The notes under the pieces were generated by a model. The model worked only from the letters and a program-made list of their open reading frames with translations, ran no database searches and was not told where the DNA came from. Positions 47,016 through 61,198 of a stretch of 64,000 bases of DNA are shown in pieces. The position numbers and the translations under genes are program-made. The stretch spans positions 930,001-994,000 of the forward strand of contig JAGYVD010000004.1 of the NCBI GenBank assembly GCA_021209875.1, written 5' to 3'. Every line of letters begins with the position of its first letter. The stretch's first letter is position 1. Source of the DNA: Rosellinia necatrix (lineage: Eukaryota; Ascomycota; Sordariomycetes; Xylariales; Xylariaceae).

Positions 47016-47916
47016 TATGTTGTAATTACTGGCTTTATTTATATATATAATTTAACTTTTTAATTTCTGTTTAGCTTTTTATATATTAATTATAACTACA
47101 ACTTATTTTTTAAGCGTTAGTTTAACTGTTTAATAAATCGGTTTAATGTTTTTTAAAGCTTTTTTTTTATAAAAATTAACTTAGGCTTAAAAATTAATAA
47201 TTTTTTAAGCTTATTAATTTAAAGCTTTAAAAGCTTTATAAATTAACAGCTTATATAAAGCTTTAAAAACTAAAAATATTTTAATATTTAATTTCTAGCT
47301 TATATTATATAATTTTTAGCTACAAGCAGATCTTATAACTAATATTCAAACTATTTTGTTTAAAAGATTTAATATTAAAAAATTTTAAATGCATAAAAAG
47401 CTTTTAAAATTAATTTTTAAACCTTTTTTTATTTTTAATATTATATATTTTAATAATAACAGCTTTAAACAGCTTTTTAAATATATTTTAATTATTTTTG
47501 AAATGTTTTAATTTATTAAACATTTAAAAATTACAGCTTAATTTATTAACAAAATAATAAAACAATTCTTTTTGTATTTATAATATTAAACATTGTGATT
47601 AAAATTTTTATAACAATTTCTTTAGCTTTTTTAATTATAAAAAGATATTAACGTTTAAAAGCTATAAAATATAACTATAATAAAATTTATAAAATATTAA
47701 CTAAACTTTATTTACTATATAAAAACTACAAATTTATTATTTATATATAAATTATATTTATTATATATTAATACTATTTATATATTATTATAACAGGTTT
47801 ACATATATAAAATAAAAATATTTTTAAGCTAATTTATATTTATTTAATTATAAATGTCTTTATTAAATAAAACTTAAAACTATTAATTATTAACACAGTC
47901 AGGAAAAGGGGGGGCT

Positions 47917-47947
47917 TTTATTTAGCTAGCGGAGCTAGCTAAATAAA
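47917..47947. repeat. Perfect 14-bp inverted repeat with 3-bp spacer
   Basis: Arms TTTATTTAGCTAGC and GCTAGCTAAATAAA are separated by GGA. It lies in a small island starting CAGTCAGG at 47897 with a G-run just before the hairpin. It may be part of a DNA-transposon end. Confidence 0.8.
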
Positions 47948-50900
47948 GATTATATAGCTTAAATAAAGTAACCTAGCTTAAAAGGCTTCTGGTTCCTGCG
48001 GGACTAAAAGCTTTTATTTAATTTATATTATATTTTTATAAACTTAATATTATATTATTTTTAGTAAACTATATTAAATAGTGCGGTAAGTTTTATAATT
48101 ATACAACTTTATATTTTAGTTTTTTTTTGTATCGGCAGATAAAGCACGCTTAGTTTTTTAACGTCTGCGTGTATTTAATTTTTAATTTAGCTTTTTTTTG
48201 TATTTTAAACAGCGCTATTTATAATAAAAATAAAATTATTAGCTTTTAAGCTTAACTATTACTAGCAAAATTTATTAGTATTTATTTAATATATTTTACG
48301 TTAGCTAATTAGTCGACTAATTTATCAGCAGCTAAGTCTAACTTTATATTATATTTTAAACAGTTTTACTAGCTGTTTATATATTATTGTATCCGGTTAT
48401 TAATATATTAAAATAATCTATTATTTTTTTAAACTCTGATTATTTTAATATTAAATATCCGATGACTATAGTATTACGATCAGCTATTTTTCAAACTTTA
48501 ATTAATATTATATTTAAATAGTAGAAATTATAACTTATAATTAATACCAGCTTTATTTTTTTAAAAAGCCTGCGTTAGGTTTTTTAATAAATATGCAGGT
48601 TTTTAATATTATTTAATTATATTTTTATTTTATTTTTAATTTTAAAATTTAATTTTGTTTTAAAATATATATGTAAATATAAATTTATAAAACAGCTAAT
48701 AATATTTATTAGCTTAATTATAAAAATTATATAATTTATATATATTTTTTATTATTAATATTAATATAAATTTTAATTATTAATTTATATAAACTTAATA
48801 ATTATTAATATATTAAAACGTAAAACCAACTTAGAATTTTTAGCACTTAAAAAATTTAAAATAGTTTTAATAATTAAAAACTTAACTTTAAAGCTTATAA
48901 AAGCTAGAAAAATCTCTAGCTTTAAAATAGTTTAATTTAAACTATTAATTTTTAAAATAGTATAAAAAAACTCTATTTTTTGCTAGCAAAACCTAAGTTT
49001 ATTAAACTAGCATTTTTTTGTTTTATGCAAAAATTAAAAATTAAAACTATAAATATTAAACATTTTATATTAAAAAAAAAAATATAGTTTAAAATAAGTT
49101 TAGTAATAAATTTAAATTAAACAACAATAAAAATTTTAAGTTTATATTTTAAATCTGTTTAAAAACAATATAAAATTAATAAAAACTTTAATAAAAACTT
49201 TAAAATTATTATTTAGTTTAAAGCTAAAAAACAACGTTTAAGAATTATAATAGTTTTTAACTTTTAAAAAAAAATAGTTTTAAAAACTATATTATTAAAA
49301 ATATAAATAAATTATTATAATAGCAGTAATTTAAGCTATAAAATTAAAAATTAAAATTTAAATAAAACAAGCAAGCTTTTAAATTATTTACTTCAGCTAT
49401 AAACCTTTTATAAAATTAATATAATAAATTAAAAAATAATATAACTAAAACAAAAAAACATGCTAAAAATACTAAAGCAGCAAAAATAATCGATTAATTA
49501 ATATAATAATTAAATAACGCTAAAATGCCGGCCAATATAAAAACTTTAGCTTTTAAAATATTTTATTACGCTGCTAATTAATTATTTAAAACTATATTAA
49601 ATATAACTAAATATGCAGCAGTACTACCTGTTTAACTTTAATACTTTAGTTATTAATATCTAACTATAGCTATATTAACATTAAAACTATTATTTAAATC
49701 GTTTATTTTAATATTTTTAATAAAATTAGCACAAGTTTTAATAGCAGGGCTAATACTTGTTATTTTAACAGTCCGCTTTAAAATATAAACAATATATTTA
49801 TTAATAAAAGCTTTGCTTATTAAAACAGTATAACAATATATAAAGTTTTTTATTTTATATTAGTTTAAACATATATTTATAACACTTTTTATTATAACAT
49901 TTTTAAAACTATAATATTTAATAAGTAATAAAAACCTATTAAAACTACTTTTATAAAATAATAATTCTAACGATTTAAATAGCTTAAATATAAATAATAA
50001 AAAAAGCGGTAAAAAAAGAGGACTTTTATAAAGCTTTTTAATTAAAAAGGTCAGAGTAACAAAAATAATTATAAATACAAACAGAAAAATTAAAAAAAAC
50101 ATTAAACGCTTAACAGCCTTGCTTTTTTATTATATAATAATTATATAAAGCAAGCTAATATTAGCTAGTTTAACCCGGATAAAAAAAACAAAAACAATAT
50201 AAAAATAATAGGTAATAAAAATAAGCTTATTTTTATTAATGTATTCTATTTCGCAAAAAGAATTTATTTATTTTTTAAAAATCTAAAAATAGCAGAGCAA
50301 AATATTTAACAGATCCTGATTATATTTTAAATATTATTAAAAAAAACTAGCAGTTTTATAATAAAACAATAAGCTAACTATTAATTAACAATTTAAACTT
50401 AAAACATAAAAATTAAATGTTATTTTAAATAAAATAACAGTCAGGGATAACTAGTTGGCCAATCGGGCATGTGGCACGGACCAATATCTGTACACCTGTT
50501 GCTAACTAGGGCGCACAGACCAGCTATAGCGCATAAACTGGACCTATCTTACATATTTATACTTAGCTAGAATTTTAAAAAGCTAATTTCTTTTTTTTAT
50601 TTTTTTTTTTTACTTATAGATTTTTTATATAATATATTATTTATTACTAAAGTTTTAACTTTTTATTTATAATTAATACAATAATTTATAAATTATTTTA
50701 TTTTAAAGCATTAAAACTGTTTTTTAAATATTTTTATATAAAAATAATATTAACAATATAATATTAACTTTTTTTATAAGCGGTGCTTATAAACGTGCTA
50801 AAAATTTAATATGTTAAAACGTTATTTTATTACGTAAAATTTTTAAGTTATTAATATATTTTATTAGAAAAACTTTGAGCAATATATTTAAAACTAAATA

Positions 50901-53267
50901 TATTTAAATTATTTATAAAAAGTTTATATAAGACATAATTATTAAAACTAGTGTTAAAACTAAAGCTATATAAAACTTACTGTTTAATTTTGCTTAAAAA
51001 TTTTATTTACAGGTTAAAACTTTAAACTTTTAAGCTATTTTATATAATAAAACTTATAAGTTTTTTATAAAACAGTTAATATTTTAATATAAAATTTGCT
51101 ATAATTATTATAAAAATAATTAATAGGCTTTTTTAAAAATTTATTATAAAAAAATAATTTTGCTTAATTTAATTTTAATAAACTTATTAATATAAAATTA
51201 TTTATAAACTTTATATAAACTTTTTTATTTTTATTATTTTTTTAATAAAATAAAAATAAAAATATATATATTAATAATTTTTAATAAATAATAATTAATT
51301 ATTATTTTATTGCATGCTATACCGCAAAATAAATAAAAACTGTTATAAAATAAGTTATAAAATTTAGCGCTTATATTATAAAATATAAAAAAACGCTGAA
51401 TAAAAAACAAAAATAATTTAAAAATATTAAAGCAGAGCTAATAATAGTTTAAAAATAACTGTTTAATATTTAAAAAGTTTTGCTAAAATATAATAAAAAT
51501 TAAATAAATTATATAAATAAAATAAAAATATAAACTTTTTATATTTAAACTGTTTAAAAATTAAAATAATAATATAGCTATAAATTATATTATAGCTCAA
51601 CTAAAAATTATAATAGTTAATTATAATTATATTTAAAACTGATTAAATAAATTTAATTAATAAATAATTAATTTATTAAATTATATAAAAAAACATCTGC
51701 TTTTAAAATTTTAAAAAAAACATAAAAATTAATTAAAATATTTATAAATAAGTTTTATAATAACGTTTTAAAAATAAAATAAAATTTAAAATATAATATA
51801 AGAATATAATTAACTGTTTTAAAATAAACGCAGCCTAGTTTATTAATAATAACGTAAAAATAAGTAATATTAGGTTTTATTTTGCTAAAAAACATTTAAA
51901 AACTTAGTCTTATATTTATTTAATAAATATTTTAATATAATTATAATTTTAAAAATTTAATATAATATTTATATAATACTTATAAAAATATAAACGTTTT
52001 AAAAAAATAAAAGCTGATTATAAAGCTTTAAACTTTAATAAATATATATTTGCTAGATTTATATAGTTTAAAATAAATTTTATATATTTTGCTAAAAAAA
52101 CATGCTTTAATAAAGCTAAATAAAAAAAAAAATTTTAAAAATAAGTTGTTATTTTATATAATTATTAAAACTATTTTTAAATATTTAAAAACATTATAAA
52201 TTTTAACGCTTATATAAAATATTATATTTAAATAGCTTATTATTTATTTATAAATAATTAAAAAAAAGCAAAGCTTATAAAATAAAAATAATATATAAAA
52301 TATAATATATATTTATTATATTAAACTTTTTCTGCCTATGATAACATAACTAACTCTGCCGGCAAATATATTCACAAAAAAATAAAATAATTAATTATTA
52401 AAAATAAATACTTTTAATATAAACAAAAAAAACATGTGATTAAAAACTGTTTTATAAAAGCTGTAAATTAGGCTTAACGTAATATTTATATAAATATAAT
52501 TATAAAAGGTTTAAATTAACATTTTTAAAATTAAAAAAAAACGCGGCAGAAAAAACAAAACAAAAATAACTTTAAAAAAATATACTTTTTTAAAAAATAT
52601 TATCGCGTAAAAATAAAAAAGTTAATAAATAATTATTTAAATATAAAGCTTTTATTATATATTTATATTTTATATAGTAATAAATTATTATTTATTATTT
52701 TTAACATATTTAATAATATAAAAGCTAGTATATATATAAATATAAACGTATTTTTGTTAAAAAATCATAAAATTATTAAACTTATTTATTAAAAATAAGT
52801 TTAAATTTAAACTAATAACTAAATATAACAAAAGTTAGATTAAAAATTAATTATATTTTATATTTAACTTTAAAAATATTATAAAAGAACATTTAAAAAT
52901 ATATCTGTTAATATTTTAAATATAAAACAAGAAATAATATTAAAAAAATACTTTAAACAATATAACATATTATTTAATATTAAACAATATATATTAATTT
53001 TTACCTTATTAATTAAAAATTGTAATTGTTATTATATATTAGCAATAAATAAAACTAAAATATAGTTATAATATTTAAAATATTAAATAAATGCTGAACA
53101 AAAAAAACAAAAATATTAATTTTAAAAATGCGTGTTAAAAAAACCAAAAAAAAAAACTAAAAAAACCTTTTAGAAAAAAATACTAGTAGTAAAAATAAAA
53201 ATTATAAAAAAATCCAATTTTGCATTAAAAAATATAAAAAAAATAAACCAAAACTTAAAAAATATAC

Positions 53268-53534
53268 TTTTGTGTTAGAGTAGGCAAGGGGTGCTAGGCT
53301 TGGCACCACCAGTTGCCCCACTGTAAGATTAGATAAGGTGGCCCAGGCCACCTGGGCTAGCCCCACTTGGGCTAGGCCCACCCACCTACCTGTACTAGTA
53401 GGTGGAATTCTAGGACTGCACCTAGAATTCCACCATCTTCATCATCAACTACATACAACACCACAATTCAGACCAGTATACAGCAAAATACAGCTATTTA
53501 CAGCTTCATACCCCTGACCAGACTTATCATTTTG
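53268..53534. mobile_element. Probable solo LTR with target duplication TTTTG (LTR 53273-53529, 257 bp)
   Basis: A GC-normal island starts TGTTAGAGTAGG and ends GACTTATCA, with TG/CA termini. TTTTG occurs at 53268-53272 and 53530-53534. In AT-rich DNA a 5-bp match is weaker evidence than at 46.7 kb, but the island edges coincide exactly with the proposed ends. The left half is full of inverted repeats. Strand cannot be assigned. Confidence 0.65.
53401..53434. repeat. 14-bp perfect inverted repeat, 6-bp loop, inside the solo LTR
   Basis: GGTGGAATTCTAGG and CCTAGAATTCCACC flank ACTGCA. An alternative stem, CCACCTAC (53382-53389) with GTAGGTGG (53398-53405), shares the GGTGG bases, so the two hairpins exclude each other. 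Confidence 0.8.
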
Positions 53535-53894
53535 TTTAATAAACTTTTAAAGCTTTAAACTAAAAAAAAAGTTATATTAAATAAAAAATAATTTATATTT
53601 TTAAATGAAAAATTAAATGTTTTTAAATTTTATGGTATAAAAAAAAACAGCATAAGTTAATATAAAAAAAAACTAAACATTTAAATTGTTATTTTTAATA
53701 CAGTTGCTTTTAAAACATTAGTACATAAAAATAAAACTAATAATTAAATATAAATTACTAGTATTTATTAAATTAATAAATTAATTAACTGAAAAAAAAA
53801 TTAAAAAGATTAAAAAAATTAAAACGTGGAAAAAAAATACTAGAACTTGTATTTTTTAAATATTACAACTTATTAAACATTAAGAGGTGCACCA

Positions 53895-54067
53895 TGGGGG
53901 GGGTTAAAAATATATTATAGAAAATAAAGATCTAACTATTCTGATCTAATTTATAGATCTAGCTAGGTGTATAAGCTAGTCTTAAATAATAAAGTGCGTA
54001 GTTTTGCTACGCTATAAATAAAGCTATAGCGCTTATATAAGCGACTCCTCTGTTAGCGCGTATTAAA
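53895..54067. repeat. Terminal direct repeat, left copy of a 7.3-kb RIP-degraded element
   Basis: Starts TGGGGGGGGTTAAAAATATA and ends GTTAGCGCGTATTAAA. The partner at 61009-61198 starts TAAAAAAGTAAAAATATA, the same sequence after G-to-A changes. Shared blocks include AATAAAGTGCGTAG and GCGTATTAAA/CACGTATTAAA. Confidence 0.7.
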
Positions 54068-57000
54068 ATGCCGCGTTAAATTTTAAGCTTTTGCTAACTT
54101 TAGCAATTCTGTTACATGCTTTTATAAAAACGCTTTTTTTTTTTTAAGCTAGCTTTTATTTCCGGTCGTAAGCTGTGCTAGTTTTAATATTTTTTAATAA
54201 GTTTTTTTATTATATTATAGCTGTTTTTTTATTATTTATTAGTTAAATTTATAACTTTATTTTTTTTATTTAATAAAATAATCTAGACTGTTTTGTTTGC
54301 AGTTAAATTTATATTTTAAAATAATTTTTACTTTGTAAATATTTTTTTTTCTGAAGTTTTGTTCAGCTTTTATTAAACTAAAAAATAAAACTTATCGTTT
54401 AAATAAATCGCGTTTTTTTAAAGTCGCGCGTAAATATTTTATAAAAATAACTAAATAAATATAGAATTTTTTAAAAAGTTTAATTTATAAACTAAATTTT
54501 TAATTCATTGTTTAATTATTTAAAGTCTAGATTTTTATTATAAATATTTTTAAAAAGTCGGCTAAATAAATAATATTTTTATGCAAGCATAAATAAACTT
54601 GATTTTTTTAAATTCTAGTAAACAACGTTTTATATTGTAGTTTTATTTTATAGCGGCTTAAGCAAAATTTATTATAAAATATATATTTTTATAAAAATGC
54701 TTGCAAAAAAAACATACTTTAATAAATTTTTTAATTTTTTTAAGATTTATTAGCATTTTTAATATATTAAATAGTTTAAATTTAAACAATTATTTATAAA
54801 AATAAAATATATAGTTTTATTATATACAGTGTTTAAATTTTATTATAAAAAAATATAATATTTATTTATTTTGTTTTTAATTTTTAAAAATATAATATTA
54901 TATTACTATTTTAACTATTTAATTTTTACGTTTTAAAAGCTGTCTGCTTAAAAATAATATATAGCTGTTATTATTAATTTAATACTTAAAGCTTTTTAAA
55001 TATTTTGCTAAAATTTAAATATAAATTTTAGTTTTAATTAAAAATAATACTTTTAAAAATGCTTTAATTATTTAATAAAAGTTGCTTAATTAATACAGTA
55101 CTTTATTTTTCTGCCGTATATTTTTATATTTAAAAATTAATAAAATATGTTTTAATATAAAACAAAATATAGTTATTATTATATTATACGTTTTAAAATA
55201 TAACTTATTTTTGTTTAATTATTAAAATATACTTTTATTTTAACTTTTAAAAAGCTAAAATAAAATCTATATTTATAATATATATAAATAAAAATTATTA
55301 AATCTAATTAGTTTTAATTTTTTTATTAAAAGTTGCTTATTAATTTAATTTAAATTATATACGTTATAATATTTAATATAATTTTTATTATTTATATTTT
55401 ATTAGCTATAATAAATAGTTTTAGCGTTTATATTATATATTAAACGCTATAATATTATTTATTATTATACGTTTATTTTAATATTTTTTAATTATTTTAA
55501 TTAAAATATATAAACGTTTTATACTTACATATATATTATATATTAGTTTGTTTATTATAATATTAAGAAAATATCTAAGTTTAAAATAAATTATAACGTT
55601 TTTGTTGCTTTTTTTTTTTTTAAATACTTTAAAATTTTTTAATATTTGCGTATATTTTTAATTTTTTATATATGCTGTTATAAATTTATTTTTAGCGTTT
55701 TATTTATTACTGCATTTAATATAAATATATAAAACGCTGCTTTTAATTTTTTATATTATATTTAATATTAGTTTATTATTTGTTTTATTAGTTTTTGTTT
55801 ATTTTTATATATTTAATACTGTTTATAAATAATTAAACGTGTTTAAAACATAATAAAGTTTTTTAGCAAGTAATATATATATAATTTATATTATAATAAA
55901 TAAATAAATAAATTAATTAGTTTTTAGTTAGCACGTTTTATAGCTGTAGTTTTTAATATAATACGTTTAATAATGCTTTTAATAATTAAATAATTACTTA
56001 ATATTATTATTAGTTTTTGTTTAACTATATTATAATATATAGTTTTTTAGCTGTTTAAATTAAACATGCTACTTTTAGTTTTAAAAGCTTATAATTTGTT
56101 TTTATATTTGTTAATAATTTATTTAAATATATTACCGGTTAAACTTTTATATTAAATATAATATTTTTTAGTTTTTATATATATCCAGGCTTTAAATAAA
56201 ATATTATTACTTTAAATATTTTTATATTAATCCGTTAATTTATAAAAATAGTTTTTATAAAAATCGTAATAATATAATATAGTTTTTTATATATAGCATT
56301 TTATACAGCTTTAAAAAATATTATTTTTAAAAATATTAGATCGTAATATTTAAATTTTATATAGTTTTTATGTTTATTAAGCTTTTTTGTTTTAATATAA
56401 CCGGTTTATTTATTTTCTGCTAGTAAAGCTGTTTTTTTTTTTATAAAAGTTTAATTAATTTAACGTAATATAAGATCAGGCTGTATAAAAATCCTGTTAT
56501 TTTTATATATTGCTTAAAAGCTTTTAATTAATTTAAAAAAGCTAAGTTATAAATTGCTGCTATATAACTTTTAATGTTGCTATTTTAAACGTATTTATTT
56601 TAAATTTAAATAAGTTTAATAAAAATATTTTATAAAAACTTTATTAATAATATAATTATATGTTAGTTTTAAACAATTAAAATATAGTTTTTAAATATTT
56701 TTATATTATTTTATTATATTAAAAATATTATTATATTGTTTATAAAAGCTTTATTATATTTTTAATACGTTTTAAAAAATTGTTTATATAACGTTATATA
56801 TATATTAAAAATTATAAAAACTTATTACTGTTATATAATGCTTTTTATTTTTTAAACTAATAATAATAAATTAGTTTTAAAGTTTAAATATATTAAAACT
56901 AATAAAAAAATAACTATATTAATTACTATAATAAAATGTTTTTTTTAAAAATTTAATAACTTTTGCTTATAATAATAGTAAATAATTATTTAACACTGCT

Positions 57001-60000
57001 ATTTTATTTAAGTTTTTAAATTAACAATTATTTAGCTTTTTATATTATAATATTTAAAAGTTTTATTTTATTTAATATTAATCGCCAGCTTATAAATATA
57101 AAATATATAAATAAAATTAGTTTATTAACTTATTTTATATGTTTTTTTATATAAGTTGTTATAAAATTTATTAAAAAATTTATATTTTATAACTAAAAAA
57201 TACACGCGACTTATAAGCTTAATTTTTAGTTCTGCTATTTTTTATAAAAAAGCTTTTAATTATTGCTTAATTAATATATTAACAGTTTTTGTTTTATTAT
57301 ATATAATATTTTTCTGTTATTTTTTAAATTTTTTGCTAGTAATATTTGTTCAGCGTATATATATATATTTTAAATATAATAATTTCTAATATATTTATAA
57401 ATCGCTTGATTTTTAATATAAATAAAATTTTAAAATTTTAAAGCATATAATATTTAAAATTAGCAGAGATTTTTTCTAGTTTTATAAAATTTATAATATT
57501 TTTATTACGTTTATAAATAACGTTTTAAACAAAAATATAACCGGTTATATTTATATAATATTAACGATTTTATTTCATATTAATATATTTTAAAAATATA
57601 TTATTAGTTATTACTGCTGTAATTACTAAAGTTATTTTAAATTAAATGCTTATATATATAAATATTTTATTTAGTTAAATATTTAAAAAGCTTTTTTTTA
57701 TAGTATTAAAAATATTATTAAAAAGTAATTTTATATTATTAATTATATTAACAACTATAGCTATAATAACTAATACTATTAAAACTTTTTAAATATTATT
57801 ATAAAATAACTTTAGTTTTTATTTTTTATATTATTTTTATTTTAATTTTTTAGCTATTATAACGTTTTGTTTTAACGCGTTTATTATAAATATTACATGT
57901 AATATTTTTATATTAATAATTATATTTATAACTGTAAAAATAGTTTTTAAAGCTAAAAAACTAAAATTACAGCTTATTAGCAGTGCTTTATATTTAACAG
58001 TTATATATATTTTTTTCTGCTTTAAAATAGATTTTTTTTATTTGTTATTTTTTTATATATTTATATTTTTATGCTTTAATATTAAATTTTATTTAAAATT
58101 TATTTAAAATTAAAATTAAATTATATTAGTTTTATAATTTATAATTGCTTAATAAAAAAAAAAAGTTGTTTTTAAAAACAGGTTAAGTTTTAATTCTTTT
58201 ATTATTTATTTTTTTACAGAATTTTTATTTTATTAGTTTTTTTTTGTTAATTTTTTATAAACAAAAAAATTTAGCTTATTTTTAAGTTTTATTAGTTTTA
58301 GTCCGATTTTTTAAAAAGTTTTTATTATTTTTTATTATATGTTTTAAAATATTTAAAATATTTAGCTAATATATATTATATTTATGCTTAAATTAATATA
58401 TATTTTTATTTTATTGTTTGTTTTAAAATTCCATGTTTTAAATTACAACTATATATAATATATAAATTTTTAGTTTTTTATATTATATATTAAAACGTTT
58501 TTAATATTTTTAATATTTTTAGTACTTTATAAATAATTATTTATATTTATTTTTTAGCAGGCGTTTTCTGTTTTAAATAAGCTGTTATGTTTTTAATAAT
58601 ATTTTTTAGTTTATTTATAATATTATAAATATTTAAAAAAAAATATATATTAATATTAATACTATGCAGTATTTATATATCTGTTTTTTAAATTAAATAG
58701 CAATTTTATGCTAAATTTTTAAGTTATATATTAGGTTTATATTTATATAAATATTAAATTTGTTTATTAGCAGTAGTAAATTTTGTATAACATTAATAAT
58801 ATATTAAATCTGTTATTAATTAAAATAATATTTTAAATATATTATCGTTTTTTATTTTTAATAAATAATAATTTAATTAACTATTATTAGTTTTTTAAAA
58901 AATAAACTTTATTATTTTAGTTGCTACGATTTTTAAAATTACGATTTTTAATATGATAATTATTATTTTAGTTGTATTAGTTGTTATTTTATAATTTTAG
59001 TTTTTTATTACGATTTTTATAATAATTATTATTTTATTTTTAAAAAAATTAAATAAATAATTATTTTTTAATTATAGTTATATTAGTTATTATAATTATA
59101 ATTATAATTATATTTACAGATATTATAACGTTATTTATTTTATTATTATTTTTTAATATTATTTTTAAATTGCTTATATAACCGGTTTTTAATTAATTTT
59201 ATAAAAATAGCAATTTTTTAAAAAATCTTGTTTTATTTAAATATTTTAAAATATTAAAAGTTATAAATTATATTAAATATATTATATTTTTTATCTGCTA
59301 ATAATTTTTTAGCTAAGTTTTATAAATTATTTTAAACTTTTTAATTTTTAAAATATATTTTTTATTTTCTAGTTTTAAATAAATAGTTTTAAAATTATTT
59401 AATTTTTAATTTTATATTGTTATAAATTTATATTATTATTTTATGCTAATTATTATTATTAATACTTAAAATACTTATAATATATATATATTTTAATTAT
59501 TTTATATATATTATAATAATATATATAAATTTTAATATATATTTTATAAAATTAAATAATTATTTTAAACTTTTAAGTTATAATATTTATATTTATTATA
59601 AAATATTATTATATAGCTTTAATAATATAGTTAATATTTTTATAATATAACTTAGTTTAAATAGTTAAGCTTAATTTATTATTTTATTATAAAATTATAA
59701 ATTTTATAAAAATATTTAAAATAATAATAAAATTTATTTTTTATTTTATAGCATGTTTTTGTTTTTTAAAATAAAATTAAATAATTAATAAAAAATAAAT
59801 ATTTATAAATATTATATTTTTTTTCTATTATTATATTTAAATTGTTAAAGTTGTTATAAAAAAATTAAAAATATTAATTTTTTTTTATAGCTTAATATTT
59901 TTATTATAAATATTTATAGTTTAAGTTTTTATAAAATTTATTTATTTTTAATTATATTAAAACTAACCGTTTATTTTATTATTTTTATAGTTTAAATCTA

Positions 60001-61008
60001 ATAAGTTTTTAATAAATCTAAGTTTGTTAATAAGCTGGTTTTTTTTTTTTTTTATTTAAAACAATTAATAATTATTTTAACGTTAATTAATTTATAAATA
60101 TTTAACTAAATAACAATTAAATTATAAAAATATTAAATTAAATAAATATTTTTTTATTACTAGCTTTTATTATATATATTGTTTTTTTTTTGTTGTGTTT
60201 TTTTTTATAATTAATAGCTGTATAGTTTTTTTTTTAAGTTTAAGTTTTATTTTATTATTTTAATTATATTAGTTATTATAGTTTATATTTTTTATAGGTT
60301 TTATTTATTTATTGCTTTATAAAAAACTAAAAATTATATATTAATTAAAACCTAGTTTTTAAAAACTTTTAGTTTTTTTCTGTTTTTTAAAAAACGTTAA
60401 CAGCTTTTATTTTTAGTTTTTATTTTTAATAGTTATTTATTTTTTAGTTTAAGTTTTAAATATTTTATAGTTTTTATATTTTTATTAAATTTAATATTTA
60501 ATTATTTTTATTTTAAAGCATTATTTTAAACATAAATTTATTTTTTTGTTTATAATTATAAACAAGCTTAATAAATTAATATAATAAACTATAATATAAA
60601 ATAAAATAATAAAATAAATATTTTATATTTAACAGTTAAAATAAATATTTATAACGTTTATACTGTTGTTAGCTAAAATATAAAAATATAATATTAAGCT
60701 TACTGCTGTTATAACTATGTTTTTATAAAAATTTTTAACGTTTTTAATTAACTATAGTTGTTTAAACAACTTTTTAAATTTTAATATAAATTACCGGTTA
60801 AAATAATTTTCAGCTTTAATAAAAATATATAATATAAAAAAAATAAGCTGTAGCTTTGGCTTGCTTAATTAAAATAACGCAGGTGTTTTTATAAATTATA
60901 AAATCTATTGTTTAAAAATACTTTTATTTTTATTAAAATAAGAAAATAAAATAGTTTAGTTTAATTTTTATAAAAACGTTATAAAAATATTAATTTAAAA
61001 ATATATTA

Positions 61009-61198
61009 TAAAAAAGTAAAAATATATTATAAAAATAAAAATCTAACTATTTTAATCTAACTTGTAAATCTAGCTAAATATATAAACTAAAGCCTATTTA
61101 TTAAAGCTAGTCCTAAGTAATAAAGTGCGTAGCTTTGCTATGCTATAAGTAAGGCTACAGCGTTTATATAAGCAAGTCCCCTGTTAGCACGTATTAAA
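61009..61198. repeat. Terminal direct repeat, right copy
   Basis: Matches 53895-54067 with RIP-type transitions plus a short extra segment (about AAAGCCTATTTATTA) near 61090. It ends CACGTATTAAA. Confidence 0.7.

Larger units (their letters stand above)
53895..61198. mobile_element. Probable RIP-degraded LTR retrotransposon (about 7.3 kb)
   Basis: Two direct repeats of 173 and 190 bp bound about 6.9 kb of AT-converted DNA. The LTR family differs from the copia elements further left. I could not identify the primer binding site, target duplication or a legible RT box, so superfamily and orientation are open. Confidence 0.6.

Noticed and set aside
49860..50102. 80-codon minus-strand frame rich in Phe, Leu, Ile and Lys
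   Set aside because: Lies inside the AT-converted block; the composition explains the hydrophobic translation and there is no domain or start context.
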